A DNA stretch of 32,140 nt from an uncultured Hyphomicrobiales bacterium (GTDB taxonomy: Bacteria; Pseudomonadota; Alphaproteobacteria; Rhizobiales; Aestuariivirgaceae), in the NCBI GenBank assembly GCA_902826365.1, contig CADEEO010000020.1, forward strand, positions 1 to 32,140. Reading direction: 5' to 3'. Positions 1 to 7,663 of this stretch are shown piece by piece. The position numbers were made by a program, and so were the translations under genes. The notes beneath the pieces are model-generated. The model ran no database searches, was not told where the DNA came from, and was given only the letters and a program-made list of their open reading frames with translations. The stretch's first letter is position 1. Every line of letters begins with the position of its first letter.

Positions 1-62
1 GGCCTTGATGTTCTATGAGGCCATTAAGCCCTGAGTAACAGAACGGGTGATAATCTCGCCCA

Positions 63-413
63 ATGACCGGCTTTGCCTACATTTGTTTTGTTCTTGCGGC
101 CTCGGTTGTTGGCGCACTTTTGGGTGGGCTCGGCCATTTCTGGCGGGCCCATGCGACGATGTTTGCGGAAGACCTGGGCCTCGGCGAACCGCTGGATACG
201 CTGACGCGCGACAACTACCAGTTTGAAAAACATGTGGTGGGCGCCGAGTGGGACGATGCGGGGTTTTGGGCCCCGGACAGCGTGCGCAATTTCATCTATT
301 ACGTGGCGAGCGGCTTTGCCGCGCCGCTGTTGCTCGGCGGTGGATTTTGGAGCCTCCGCGCCGAAATCGTGCAAGCAGTTTGCAGTGGCCTGCCGTCACC
401 GATCTGCCCCTGA
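63..413 (+). CDS. Small membrane protein of unknown function (116 aa)
   Basis: I do not recognise a family. The protein opens with a hydrophobic, Ala/Gly/Val-rich segment (about residues 4-25) and has a second one at about residues 78-96, with a polar, acidic middle region containing two WD/WA-type aromatic stretches. This suggests two membrane passes with a soluble loop of about 50 residues. The ATG at 63 has no clear Shine-Dalgarno sequence, but a GATAAT box lies at 49-54, so the transcript may begin almost at the start codon. Its TGA is directly adjacent to the stop of the minus-strand SH3-like gene; the two stops share the palindrome TGATCA. An overlapping antisense frame of the same length lacks hydrophobic character and is taken as a shadow. 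That this is a real gene is likely but not certain. Confidence 0.55.
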   Translation: MTGFAYICFVLAASVVGALLGGLGHFWRAHATMFAEDLGLGEPLDTLTRDNYQFEKHVVGAEWDDAGFWAPDSVRNFIYYVASGFAAPLLLGGGFWSLRAEIVQAVCSGLPSPICP

Positions 414-734
414 TCACGGGCAGTCGCTGTCCCTGACATAGCGGGCTTTTACCCAGCCGTGGGTCACAATTTCTGCGTTATAATGGCTGACCCGGCACCA
501 GCGCTGGGGCCATGGGCTGCTAAGCGGCCGGCATGGCGCGTCCAAATGGATAATGCCGTGCTGGCCCGGCACCAGTTGGTCGACAATGCGCGATGAGGCG
601 GAGGGCCGGCTGCGCATATTCAGCGCATCATCCTCGGCCACATTGGTGACGATCAGGCAGCCGGGACCCGAGGTGGCATAAGCGGCGGGGGTGAGAGAAA
701 CAGCGAAAAACAAAATGGCTAGAAGCTTGCGCAT
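414..734 (-). CDS. Exported SH3-like (bacterial SH3b) domain protein
   Basis: A small secreted or periplasmic protein of 106 aa. I chose the internal ATG at 734 because the sequence AGGAGG lies 7 bases before it and a clean signal peptide (MRKLLAILFF..., ending near AYA) follows; the longer frame adds 13 non-signal residues. The mature part has the SH3b pattern: LNMRSRPSASSRIVDQL, then a Gly turn, and a terminal HGWVKARYV strand. Such domains often bind peptidoglycan or protein peptides in the envelope. Three or four Cys in the mature part could form disulfides. No catalytic domain is attached, so it may be an accessory or binding protein. The gene is divergent from the FAD-dependent oxidoreductase gene and convergent, with zero spacing, with the small membrane protein upstream in the window. 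Confidence 0.75.
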   Translation of the reverse strand: MRKLLAILFFAVSLTPAAYATSGPGCLIVTNVAEDDALNMRSRPSASSRIVDQLVPGQHGIIHLDAPCRPLSSPWPQRWCRVSHYNAEIVTHGWVKARYVRDSDCP

Positions 735-845
735 GGCGAATCCTCCTGAGTTTTCTACACTCGCACCGCCCACCTGAACCTCCCATGAACCAATTGGTGG
801 TGAATCTCCCTCACCTCCGGCACAAGAAACTCGCTTGCGCGGCGC

Positions 846-875
846 TTGAGAACATGAGCACTCACGGTTTACAGT
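846..875 (+). promoter_or_regulatory. Candidate sigma-70-type promoter of the FAD-dependent oxidoreductase gene
   Basis: TTGAGA (846-851) and TACAGT (870-875) are separated by 18 bases. The predicted transcript would start near 882, giving a leader of about 17 bases that contains the GGAGGA ribosome binding site at 888-893 before the ATG at 899. Both boxes deviate from consensus, so this is a pattern match only. Confidence 0.3.
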
Positions 876-898
876 ATTTTGTTTCTCGGAGGAATCGA

Positions 899-3322
899 AT
901 GAAGTCCCATGCGCGGGTGGTTGTGGTCGGTGGCGGCGTGATGGGCGTAGGCCTGCTTTATCATTTGGCGCTGGAAGGCTGGACTGATATTGCGCTCATC
1001 GAAAAGGGCGAACTGACCTCCGGTTCCACCTGGCATGCGGCGGGGCAATGCCCGCAGTTCAATGGCTCGCTCAACATGTCCAAGGTGCATCTCTATGGCA
1101 CCCAGCTCTATCCGCAATTGGAAAAGCGCACGGGGCAAGCCGTGTCCTGGCATGGCTGCGGGGGCTTGCGGCTTGCCACCACGGACGAAGAGGTGAACTG
1201 GTTCAAATATGTCTATGGCGTGTCGCGCCTTGCGGGCTATGAATGCGAAATCATAGGCCCGAATGAGATCAAGCAGTACCATCCCTTCCTTGAAACCTTC
1301 GGGGTGAAGGCGGCATTCCACACCATTACGGACGGCCATGTAGCCCCCGCAGACATAACCAATGCGATGGCGGCCGGGGCGCGGAAGCTTGGCGCTGAAA
1401 TCTATCGCCGCACGCGGGTGATGGACATCAAGCAGTTGCCTTCGGGCGAATGGAATGTGATTACCGACAAGGGAAACATCATTTGCCAGCATGTGGTGAA
1501 TTCCGCCGGCTCCTATTGCGACGTAGTGGGCTCATGGACGGGGCACAATGTGCCCATCGCCAACATGCTGCACCACTACATGATCACCGAACCGCTGAAG
1601 GAATTGATTGATCTCGCGCCGGAGCTGCCGGTGGTGCGTGACCCCTACTCACATGCGTATCTCCGCGAGGAAACCAATGGCGTGCTGGTAGGCCCTTACG
1701 AAACCGAAACAGCGCATCTCTGCTGGGATGGGCAGCCGCCCGCCTGGGATTTTGAAAGTGAACTTGTCGCCCCCGAACTCGATCGTCTTACGCCGTGGCT
1801 GGAGCGCGCCACGGAACGCATGCCGATTTTCGGCAATGCGGGCCTCAAGTCCATCATTTCCGGGGCTATCACCCATACACCGGACGGCACTTATCTTTCC
1901 GGCCCTGCTCCCGGCCCCAAGAATTACTGGATGCATTGCGGGGCTTCCATCGGCATCTGCCAGGGTGGCGGGGCGGGCAAATACCTGGCGCAGTGGATGG
2001 TGCATGGCCAGGCCGAGATTAACATGCGGGAATTTGATCCGCGGCGCTTCGGCAATTGGGCGAGCAAGGATTACACTGCGGAAGTCTCGGTCGCCGACTA
2101 TCACCACATGTATTACTGCTACAAGCCGGGCGAGCAGCATGAGGTTGGCCGGGGCCTGCGCAAATCATCGCTCTACGACAAGCTGAAAGAGGAAGGGGCG
2201 CAGTTCGCGCAAATCTTCGGCTGGGAACGGCCACGCTGGTATGACACCACAGGCAAGGGCGAGGCCTATTCCTATAAGCGCTCGAACTGGTTTGAGGCAG
2301 TGCGCGCGGAAGCATTGGCAGTGCGCGAAAAGGTTGGGCTTATGGACCTTTCGACTTTTTCCAAGTTCGAGGTGAAAGGGCGCGATGCCTATGCGTTCCT
2401 TGAGCGGATTTGCGCCAACAAAATTCCAACGAAGGACGGCGGCATTATCCTTGGCCATCTGCTGAATGAGAATGGCTTCATTGAATCGGAGATCACCGTC
2501 ACGCGGTTGGGGCCTGAGCATTTCTACGTGCTATCGGCTGCCGTTGCTCAATTGCATGACAAGGACCAGTTGGAGTGGCGCAAGCTTGTCACCGAGAAGG
2601 TAACGATCACCGATGTCACCGATGAGTTCGGGGTGCTGGTTCTGGCGGGTCCGCTGGCGCGCGAGGTGCTGGGCAAATGCACCGCCACGGATCTTTCCAA
2701 CGCAAGTTTCCGCTGGCTCACGGGCAAGGAAGCCGAAGTTGCGGGGGTCAAGAAGGTAAGGCTGCTGCGGGTCAATTATGTGGGTGAACTGGGCTGGGAA
2801 CTGCATGTGCCCATGGCAGAAATGCCTAAAATTTTCGACCGTTTGAAAAAGGCCGGGAAACCCTACGGATTAAAATTATTCGGCACCTACGCCATGAACT
2901 CGCTCCGCATGGAAAAATCCTATCGCGGCTGGGGCTCGGAACTCACGACGGAAATTGACATGTTCGAGGCCTCGATGGAACGCTTCATCCGCCTGGACAA
3001 GCCGGACTTCATCGGCAAGGCCGCCACCCTTTCCAAGCATCAGCGCGGGGTGCGCATGAAGCTCGTGTCGCTTGAAGTTGCCAATACGGATTCAGATTGC
3101 GTGGGGAATGAACCGGTTTACCGCGGCGAGAAGATCGTGGGCCTCACCACATCGGGCGGCTACGGCCATGCGGTCAAGAAATCCCTGGCCTTCGCCTATG
3201 TGGACCCCGCCATGACCGCCATGGGCGAGGGCTTCGACGTTCTCATGTTCGGCGAGAAGCGCAAGGCAAGCATCGTCAGCGAATCACCCTGGGACCCCAC
3301 GAACGCCCGCCTGAAAGCCTAA
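899..3322 (+). CDS. FAD-dependent oxidoreductase with GcvT-type folate domain (dimethylglycine/sarcosine dehydrogenase family)
   Basis: An 807-aa enzyme expected to oxidise an N-methylated glycine derivative and pass the methyl-derived carbon to tetrahydrofolate. Residues 7-35 form the FAD-binding beta-alpha-beta (VVVVGGGVMGVG, then IEKG). SGSTWHAAG at 41-49 contains His46, which aligns with the His that covalently holds FAD in dimethylglycine and sarcosine dehydrogenases. The N-terminal half (to about 400) is the DAO/FAO_M oxidase; the C-terminal half (from about 430) is the aminomethyltransferase (GcvT)-like folate domain with its C-terminal barrel. Length fits the family (about 800-860 aa). 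The ATG at 899 is chosen because GGAGGA sits 5 bases upstream and the FAD motif starts at once; an in-frame ATG at 785 would add 38 unrelated residues. No other one-carbon or betaine genes lie nearby, so the exact substrate cannot be set. Its TAA overlaps the stop of the next, convergent gene by 4 bases. Confidence 0.9.
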   Translation: MKSHARVVVVGGGVMGVGLLYHLALEGWTDIALIEKGELTSGSTWHAAGQCPQFNGSLNMSKVHLYGTQLYPQLEKRTGQAVSWHGCGGLRLATTDEEVNWFKYVYGVSRLAGYECEIIGPNEIKQYHPFLETFGVKAAFHTITDGHVAPADITNAMAAGARKLGAEIYRRTRVMDIKQLPSGEWNVITDKGNIICQHVVNSAGSYCDVVGSWTGHNVPIANMLHHYMITEPLKELIDLAPELPVVRDPYSHAYLREETNGVLVGPYETETAHLCWDGQPPAWDFESELVAPELDRLTPWLERATERMPIFGNAGLKSIISGAITHTPDGTYLSGPAPGPKNYWMHCGASIGICQGGGAGKYLAQWMVHGQAEINMREFDPRRFGNWASKDYTAEVSVADYHHMYYCYKPGEQHEVGRGLRKSSLYDKLKEEGAQFAQIFGWERPRWYDTTGKGEAYSYKRSNWFEAVRAEALAVREKVGLMDLSTFSKFEVKGRDAYAFLERICANKIPTKDGGIILGHLLNENGFIESEITVTRLGPEHFYVLSAAVAQLHDKDQLEWRKLVTEKVTITDVTDEFGVLVLAGPLAREVLGKCTATDLSNASFRWLTGKEAEVAGVKKVRLLRVNYVGELGWELHVPMAEMPKIFDRLKKAGKPYGLKLFGTYAMNSLRMEKSYRGWGSELTTEIDMFEASMERFIRLDKPDFIGKAATLSKHQRGVRMKLVSLEVANTDSDCVGNEPVYRGEKIVGLTTSGGYGHAVKKSLAFAYVDPAMTAMGEGFDVLMFGEKRKASIVSESPWDPTNARLKA

Positions 3323-3621
3323 AGCGAGGTCAGATTCTTGCTTGGGGGCAAGTCTTCCCATGAATTGCCGGCGGCGATAATGCAGGATTTGCCCTCAGGC
3401 GTTGTGACCAAAATGGTCCAGGTGCCCGCTTTCGAGGCGAAGACTTCGACAAGATTGACCTGGCCCGCGATGCCGAGCGCCTTGCCTGTTTCCTGGTACT
3501 TATCCGAGAGGGCCTTGATGAAATCGGCGCGGCTGCCGCACATGCCAAGGGCCTGCGCCGGGTTTGACGAACCCAGGGCGATGAGTGAAATGCACGCAAA
3601 TACGATATTGAACTTAGTCAT
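3319..3621 (-). CDS. Small exported protein of unknown function (100 aa)
   Basis: A signal peptide (MTKFNIVFACISLIALG..., probable cleavage after AQA near residue 24) is followed by a mature domain of about 75 residues. It has two Cys (in MCGSRADF and KSCIIAAG) that could pair, a helical segment with the KALSDKYQETGKALG pattern, and a beta-rich VEVFASKAGTWTILVTTPEGKSC stretch. From memory this resembles short, uncharacterised periplasmic proteins that are common in alphaproteobacteria; no function is known to me. The ATG at 3621 has GGAGG 5 bases upstream, which supports translation from there. It converges on the FAD-dependent oxidoreductase gene and their stops overlap by 4 bases, so their transcripts must overlap. 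Confidence 0.75.
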   Translation of the reverse strand: MTKFNIVFACISLIALGSSNPAQALGMCGSRADFIKALSDKYQETGKALGIAGQVNLVEVFASKAGTWTILVTTPEGKSCIIAAGNSWEDLPPSKNLTSL

Positions 3622-3804
3622 AGGTCCTCCAGTTCGCCGTCCGAGGCGCCGCCGGAGGATAGAACCCCCTGAGGTTAGGCGGGTCTCGGAGCGGTTATGC
3701 CGATTTGATCAATCATAAACAGCTCCAACTACGCATACCCGCCAATCATGCGCTCAAGTTGTAAACAAATTGCCAATGATCCGGCGATGGGATAGCTAGC
3801 CGCC

Positions 3805-4725
3805 ATGCCTTCTGCCCATTCCCCGGCCACCACTCCTAATACTTTGTTAGGCATCGCCCTGATGATCGCGGCGATGATTGTGCTGCCTTTTCTTGATGTT
3901 GTGGCCAAATTCTTGGGCCAGCAGAATGTGCCGATCATTGAAATCGTCTGGGCACGGCTGTTCTTTGGCATGGTGATGACGGCCCCGATGGTGTGGAAAT
4001 TCGAGGGCGCGCGCAACCTCCTTCCACAACGTCCGGTCATTCACACGATTCGGGCAATATTCCTTGTTGCGGCAACGGGACTCTTCTTCTGGGCCCTGAA
4101 GTTCCAGGGAATCGCCGAGACCCTTGCCATCTTCTTTGTACAGCCCCTGATCATCACGATGCTGTCGCCGCTGGTGCTTGGTGAAAAGGTTGGGCTGCGC
4201 CGCTGGCTTGCGGTGGCGGTTGGGTTCATGGGCACCCTGATCATCATTCGCCCAGGATTTCAGAGTTTGAATCCAGGGGCCTTCATGGCTTTGGGAGCCG
4301 GCGCCTCGCTGGCGCTTTACATGCTGCTCACGCGGCGCATTGCGGGCAGCGCCAGCGCCATGACCACCACATTTCGCACCAGCCTTGCTGGCGCCGTGCT
4401 CACGTCGATAGCCGTGGTCTTTGTCTGGCAGGCGCCTACGCCGCAACAGTGGGGGCTGTTCCTTTTGCTCGCCTTCATTGCCACGGCGGGGCACTATCTC
4501 ATCGTGCGCGCCTATGATTATGCTGAGGCCTCGCTGCTGGCGCCGCTGGGCTATACGGAAATGATCATGGCTGTTGCGGTCGGATGGTATTTCTTCGGGG
4601 ACTTCCCCGATACGTGGACTTTCGTTGGCGTGGGCATCCTGATTGCCTGCGCGATCTATATTTCCTACCGTGAACGGGTGCAGCGTGTGCCCCCGCTGGA
4701 AACGCCGCCAACAATGATAGGCTAG
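3805..4725 (+). CDS. EamA/DMT-superfamily inner-membrane transporter
   Basis: A 306-aa protein with about ten hydrophobic segments arranged as two similar halves, as in EamA (DUF6) drug/metabolite transporters. The family signature is visible in the first half (EIVWARLFFG, then ALKFQGIAETLAIFFVQPL, then GEKVGLRRWLAVAVGFMGTL) and repeats in the second (YDYAEASLLAPLGYTEM, then FGDFPD, then VGVGILIACAIYIS). Such proteins usually export amino acids, metabolites or drugs; the substrate is not predictable here. No strong ribosome binding site precedes the ATG, and a GATAGC box ends only 9 bases before it. The LtrA-like gene follows 27 bases later on the same strand and may be co-transcribed. A 521-codon antisense frame across this gene and the next is a GC-driven shadow. 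Confidence 0.9.
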   Translation: MPSAHSPATTPNTLLGIALMIAAMIVLPFLDVVAKFLGQQNVPIIEIVWARLFFGMVMTAPMVWKFEGARNLLPQRPVIHTIRAIFLVAATGLFFWALKFQGIAETLAIFFVQPLIITMLSPLVLGEKVGLRRWLAVAVGFMGTLIIIRPGFQSLNPGAFMALGAGASLALYMLLTRRIAGSASAMTTTFRTSLAGAVLTSIAVVFVWQAPTPQQWGLFLLLAFIATAGHYLIVRAYDYAEASLLAPLGYTEMIMAVAVGWYFFGDFPDTWTFVGVGILIACAIYISYRERVQRVPPLETPPTMIG

Positions 4726-4752
4726 ATACAGCAAACCAACCGGAGAGCGCGA

Positions 4753-6021
4753 ATGACCACGCCGAGTGCCCCGCCACGCAATCCACTGGCGCATCATGCC
4801 ATCCGCATGGGCGGACGTGACCCGCACGAGGCGCACCGGGCCGCGACGCCGCTGGAACTGCTGTTTGACCTGACCTTCGTCATAGCCTTCGGACTGGCGG
4901 CGGCGCAGTTCGCCCACTTGCTGGCGGACGGGCACTATGTGGCGGGGCTGATCGGTTTTGGCTTCTCCACCTTCGCCATCTGCTGGGCCTGGATCAATTT
5001 TTCCTGGTTTGCATCGGCCTATGACACGGACGATTGGATATTCCGGGTTGTGACCATGGTGCAAATGACCGGAGTGCTGATCCTGGCAATCGGATTGCCG
5101 GCACTGTTCAAGTCGATCGAACACGGCGAGCACCTGGACAACAGCGTCATGGTGCTTGGCTATGTCATCATGCGTGTGGCGATGATCTTCCAGTGGCTGC
5201 GGGCGGCGCGGCAGGATCCGGCGCGGCGGCGGGCTTGCATGACCTTTGTGACGACCATCCTGATTGCGCAAATCGGCTGGGTCGCATTGATCTTCACGAA
5301 TTTTTCCCTGCCCATGACGTTTGCTTTCACCTCCCTCCTGACGGCTATTGAGATGGCCGGCCCGGTGATTGCCGAACGCCGGGATGGCGGGACGTCCTGG
5401 CATGCCCACCATATCGCCGAACGCTACGGGCTGCTCGTTATCATTGCCCTTGGCGAAGGCGTGGTCGGCACGGTTGCCTCCCTATCAGCGGTGATCGAGG
5501 GCCAGGGCTGGACACTGAATGCCCTGCTCGTCTGCATCGCGGGAACCGGGCTGACCTTTGGCATGTGGTGGATGTACTACATCATGCCGAGCGCTGAAAT
5601 TCTCCACGCCCATCGCAGCCGCGCCTTTGTCTGGGGCTACGGGCACATGCTCATCTTCGGATCGATTGTCGCAACGGGCGCGGGACTGCATGTCGCGGCC
5701 TACTACATCGATCACAAGGCTCATATTGGTGCTGTCGCCACGGTGTTGACAGTGGCCGTGCCGGTGTCGGTCTATGTGTTGATGATCTACGGGCTTTATA
5801 CTTACCTTCTGCGCCAGGGCGACCGCTTTCACTTGTGGCTGCTGGCGGGAACGGCCCTTGTTTTGGCTGCATCGGTCGTAGCGGCCATGGCGGGCGTCGA
5901 TATGGCCGTGTGCCTGATCATTTTGATGCTTGCACCGATCGTGACGGTTGTCGGCTACGAGATGGTCGGCCACCGCCACAAGATGGAAGCGATCGCGCGG
6001 GCCGTAGGCAGCCCTTCGTAA
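4753..6021 (+). CDS. Low temperature requirement protein A (LtrA) family membrane protein
   Basis: A 422-aa polytopic inner-membrane protein. The N-terminal signature of the family is clear: a short basic segment, then RAATPLELLFDLTFVIAFG around residues 29-47. Further typical patches are FSWFASAYDTDDW (about residue 80), WHAHHIAERYGLLVIIALGE (about 215-234) and a run of hydrophobic helices to the C-terminus. LtrA was named from a Listeria mutant that grows poorly in the cold; the biochemical role is unknown, so this is a family name and not a function. GGAGAG lies 7 bases before the ATG. It lies 27 bases after the EamA-type gene and ends 3 bases from the convergent iron-sulfur gene. Confidence 0.88.
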   Translation: MTTPSAPPRNPLAHHAIRMGGRDPHEAHRAATPLELLFDLTFVIAFGLAAAQFAHLLADGHYVAGLIGFGFSTFAICWAWINFSWFASAYDTDDWIFRVVTMVQMTGVLILAIGLPALFKSIEHGEHLDNSVMVLGYVIMRVAMIFQWLRAARQDPARRRACMTFVTTILIAQIGWVALIFTNFSLPMTFAFTSLLTAIEMAGPVIAERRDGGTSWHAHHIAERYGLLVIIALGEGVVGTVASLSAVIEGQGWTLNALLVCIAGTGLTFGMWWMYYIMPSAEILHAHRSRAFVWGYGHMLIFGSIVATGAGLHVAAYYIDHKAHIGAVATVLTVAVPVSVYVLMIYGLYTYLLRQGDRFHLWLLAGTALVLAASVVAAMAGVDMAVCLIILMLAPIVTVVGYEMVGHRHKMEAIARAVGSPS

Positions 6022-6024
6022 GAA

Positions 6025-6660
6025 CTATTCACTCAAGAAACCCACCCTGGCATGGGAGCCGTCGCAATAGGGCTTGTTGGCGGAATTGCCGCAGCGGCAG
6101 AGGGTTGTTTTGGTTACGCGGTTGATGGTCCGGCCGGTGCCGCTCACCACTTCGAGATTGCCGCTGACCAGAAGCGGTCCATTGAGCTTTGGCGTGATGG
6201 CGACGGGGCCATTGCGGGCTTCCAGGGCTTGCGAGTCCTTTTGGGGCGGCTCACCAGTGGCAGCAAAGCCTGCAGCCGAATGGCTGCCATCGCAATAGGG
6301 TTTCTTCTTTGACTGGCCGCAGCGGCACAGGGTGGCCCGCAGGCCCTGCTCTGCTCCATCGATAATGAGAGGGGCGTTGATAGCAAGCGGACCGTTCTCG
6401 CGTACCCGCACGGTGTTCACGAGGGGCGGAGCTTCGCCCAGGCCGCCATCCACCCGTTCATAACGAATGGCGCCGGACGGGCAATTATGGGCAAGCTGAG
6501 AGATGCCTTCCGAATTGGCCTTGTCAGGGTAAATCCATTCGCCCTTCACGTTGGGCACGAAGACATCAGGACGGTCCAGCACGCAATTGCGGGAGTGGAT
6601 GCAGCGGCTGCCGTCGAAATGGATGATGAATTCGTGGCCGCGAACCGTTTCTATCGCCAT
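6025..6660 (-). CDS. Iron-sulfur protein: ferredoxin-like domain plus two CDGSH domains
   Basis: A 211-aa cytosolic protein predicted to carry three iron-sulfur centres. The N-terminal domain (1-70) has Cys20, Cys26 and Cys60 in a divergent mono-cluster ferredoxin layout ending NCPSGAI. Then come two CDGSH (iron-binding zinc-finger-like) motifs: Cys112, Cys114, Cys123, His127 and Cys188, Cys190, Cys199, His203, each with the CRCG...KPYCDGSH pattern that binds a [2Fe-2S] cluster through three Cys and one His. Proteins with this order occur in bacteria; roles in redox sensing or electron and cluster transfer are proposed for the family but unproven here. GGGAGG lies 8 bases before the ATG. The gene starts 18 bases after the VUT transporter and is probably the last gene of an ndk-VUT-CDGSH operon. 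Confidence 0.9.
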   Translation of the reverse strand: MAIETVRGHEFIIHFDGSRCIHSRNCVLDRPDVFVPNVKGEWIYPDKANSEGISQLAHNCPSGAIRYERVDGGLGEAPPLVNTVRVRENGPLAINAPLIIDGAEQGLRATLCRCGQSKKKPYCDGSHSAAGFAATGEPPQKDSQALEARNGPVAITPKLNGPLLVSGNLEVVSGTGRTINRVTKTTLCRCGNSANKPYCDGSHARVGFLSE

Positions 6661-6678
6661 GTATTCAGCCTCCCAAAT

Positions 6679-7164
6679 TCAGTGTACGGCGGCTGGGGTC
6701 CTGTCCATCCGGAGCTTCAGGAGATACCAGACGATGGCCACGCCGAGCGCCTTGCTCAGCACTTCAGTCGTGAAGGCCGCCGGGGTCAAGTAGCCCGCGA
6801 GATACTGGAACGCCACTGTATCGAGAGGCACCGCCACCAGACTGGAGATCAGGATGCGCGATTGCAGGGGGCGCTTGGTGAAGGAATAGATGGCCCAGTC
6901 GGCCATTTCGGACAGCACGAAGGCCGTAACGCTGGCGATGGCAATGGCGGGGTCCACCATGAAATAGGTGGCGATGCCGGCAAACAATGTTGCCAGCAAA
7001 ACCTTATGGCCGATTTCTCGCTGGGCGTAGTCGCGCAAAACAAATACGAAGCCGACGACGACATTGGCCAGGTAGAGGTCGCCCAAGACCGTGCTCCAGG
7101 GTGCAACGGCGGTGAACAGCCAGTTCACCAGCACAATGGCAACAATGTAAAGGGCGACCCACAT
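6679..7164 (-). CDS. VUT/YhhQ-family transporter (queuosine-precursor transporter family, DUF165)
   Basis: A 161-aa inner-membrane protein with about five or six hydrophobic segments. It matches the VUT family: YIVAIVLVNWLF at the N-terminus, VVGFVFVLRDYAQREIGHK, FVLSEMADWAIYSF and SSLVAVPLDTVAFQ. Members import queuosine precursors such as preQ0/preQ1, needed for tRNA modification; some members have other vitamin-like substrates. I placed the start at the ATG at 7164, 4 bases after the ndk stop, because the longer frame would run 62 codons back inside ndk with non-hydrophobic sequence. The ribosome binding site is weak, which fits translational coupling to ndk. There are no queuosine biosynthesis genes in the window, so the substrate is inferred from family only. 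Confidence 0.82.
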   Translation of the reverse strand: MWVALYIVAIVLVNWLFTAVAPWSTVLGDLYLANVVVGFVFVLRDYAQREIGHKVLLATLFAGIATYFMVDPAIAIASVTAFVLSEMADWAIYSFTKRPLQSRILISSLVAVPLDTVAFQYLAGYLTPAAFTTEVLSKALGVAIVWYLLKLRMDRTPAAVH

Positions 7165-7168
7165 GGTT

Positions 7169-7591
7169 TTAGCCAACGATCTCAGCGGCTTTGAAGCAGA
7201 GCTTGATTTCCTTCTTGGCGTTTTCGGCGCTGTCGGAGCCATGCACGGAATTGGCTTCGATGGATTCGGCGAAATCCTTGCGGATGGTGCCTGCATCAGC
7301 GTTTGCGGGATTTGTGGCGCCCATGATTTCACGGTATTTGGCCACCGCATTGCTGCCTTCCAGCACCTGGATGACGATGGGGCCCGAGGTCATGAACTTC
7401 ACCAGGTCCTTGTAAAACGGGCGCTTGGCGTGAACGGCATAGAATTTCCTGGCATCGGCCTGTTTCCACCTGGTGCGGCGCTGGGCAATGATGCGCAGGC
7501 CCGCAGCCTCGATCTTGGCGTTGATGGCGCCGGTCAGATTGCGCCGCGTTGCGTCCGGCTTGATGATCGAGAAGGTGCGTTCGGTGGCCAT
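7169..7591 (-). CDS. ndk: Nucleoside diphosphate kinase
   Basis: A 140-aa enzyme that transfers the gamma phosphate between nucleoside triphosphates and diphosphates through a phospho-histidine, balancing NTP and dNTP pools. The N-terminus [15 protein letters not shown] is the family start, and [12 protein letters not shown] contains the catalytic His117. Length is typical. The ATG at 7591 follows AAGGGAAAA; a longer in-frame start at 7615 would add eight residues not seen in the family and would fall inside the terminator hairpin of the upstream gene. It is the first gene of a likely operon with the VUT transporter (4-base gap) and the CDGSH protein. Confidence 0.96.
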   Translation of the reverse strand: MATERTFSIIKPDATRRNLTGAINAKIEAAGLRIIAQRRTRWKQADARKFYAVHAKRPFYKDLVKFMTSGPIVIQVLEGSNAVAKYREIMGATNPANADAGTIRKDFAESIEANSVHGSDSAENAKKEIKLCFKAAEIVG

Positions 7592-7615
7592 AATTTTCCC
7601 TTGTGTTGAAATCAA

Positions 7616-7642
7616 TTGGGCCGCGTTTTAGACGCGGCCCAA
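7616..7642 (-). terminator. Rho-independent terminator after the OmpA-family gene
   Basis: An 11-base-pair perfect stem: arm 7616-7626 (TTGGGCCGCGT) and arm 7632-7642, with a 5-base loop. Read on the minus strand it lies 21 bases after the OmpA-family stop and is followed by TTGATTTC, a modest T-rich tail. It separates that gene from ndk, whose ATG is 25 bases further on. Confidence 0.7.
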
Positions 7643-7663
7643 GGGACTTGCAAGGGAAAGACG

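Noticed and set aside
2-34. Short open end of a plus-strand frame (ALMFYEAIKP then TGA) at the window edge, possibly the last codons of an upstream gene
   Set aside because: Only ten residues are visible and no family can be recognised. A chance frame is equally likely.
785-898. Longer N-terminus for the FAD-dependent oxidoreductase starting at ATG 785
   Set aside because: The extra 38 residues are not part of the FAD fold, and the ATG at 899 has an excellent ribosome binding site.
3622-3804. Intergenic region of 183 bases examined for a riboswitch, tRNA or strong promoter
   Set aside because: I saw only short, weak symmetric elements and no recognisable RNA fold.
3847-5412. Minus-strand frame of 521 codons opposite the EamA and LtrA genes
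   Set aside because: It is rich in His, Arg, Gln and Gly without domains, as expected from the reverse reading of hydrophobic membrane genes in GC-rich DNA. Both plus-strand genes have clear families.
6487-7194. Plus-strand frame of 235 codons opposite the CDGSH and VUT genes
   Set aside because: Its composition (His, Asp, Gly, Gln) and overlap with two recognised genes mark it as a shadow.
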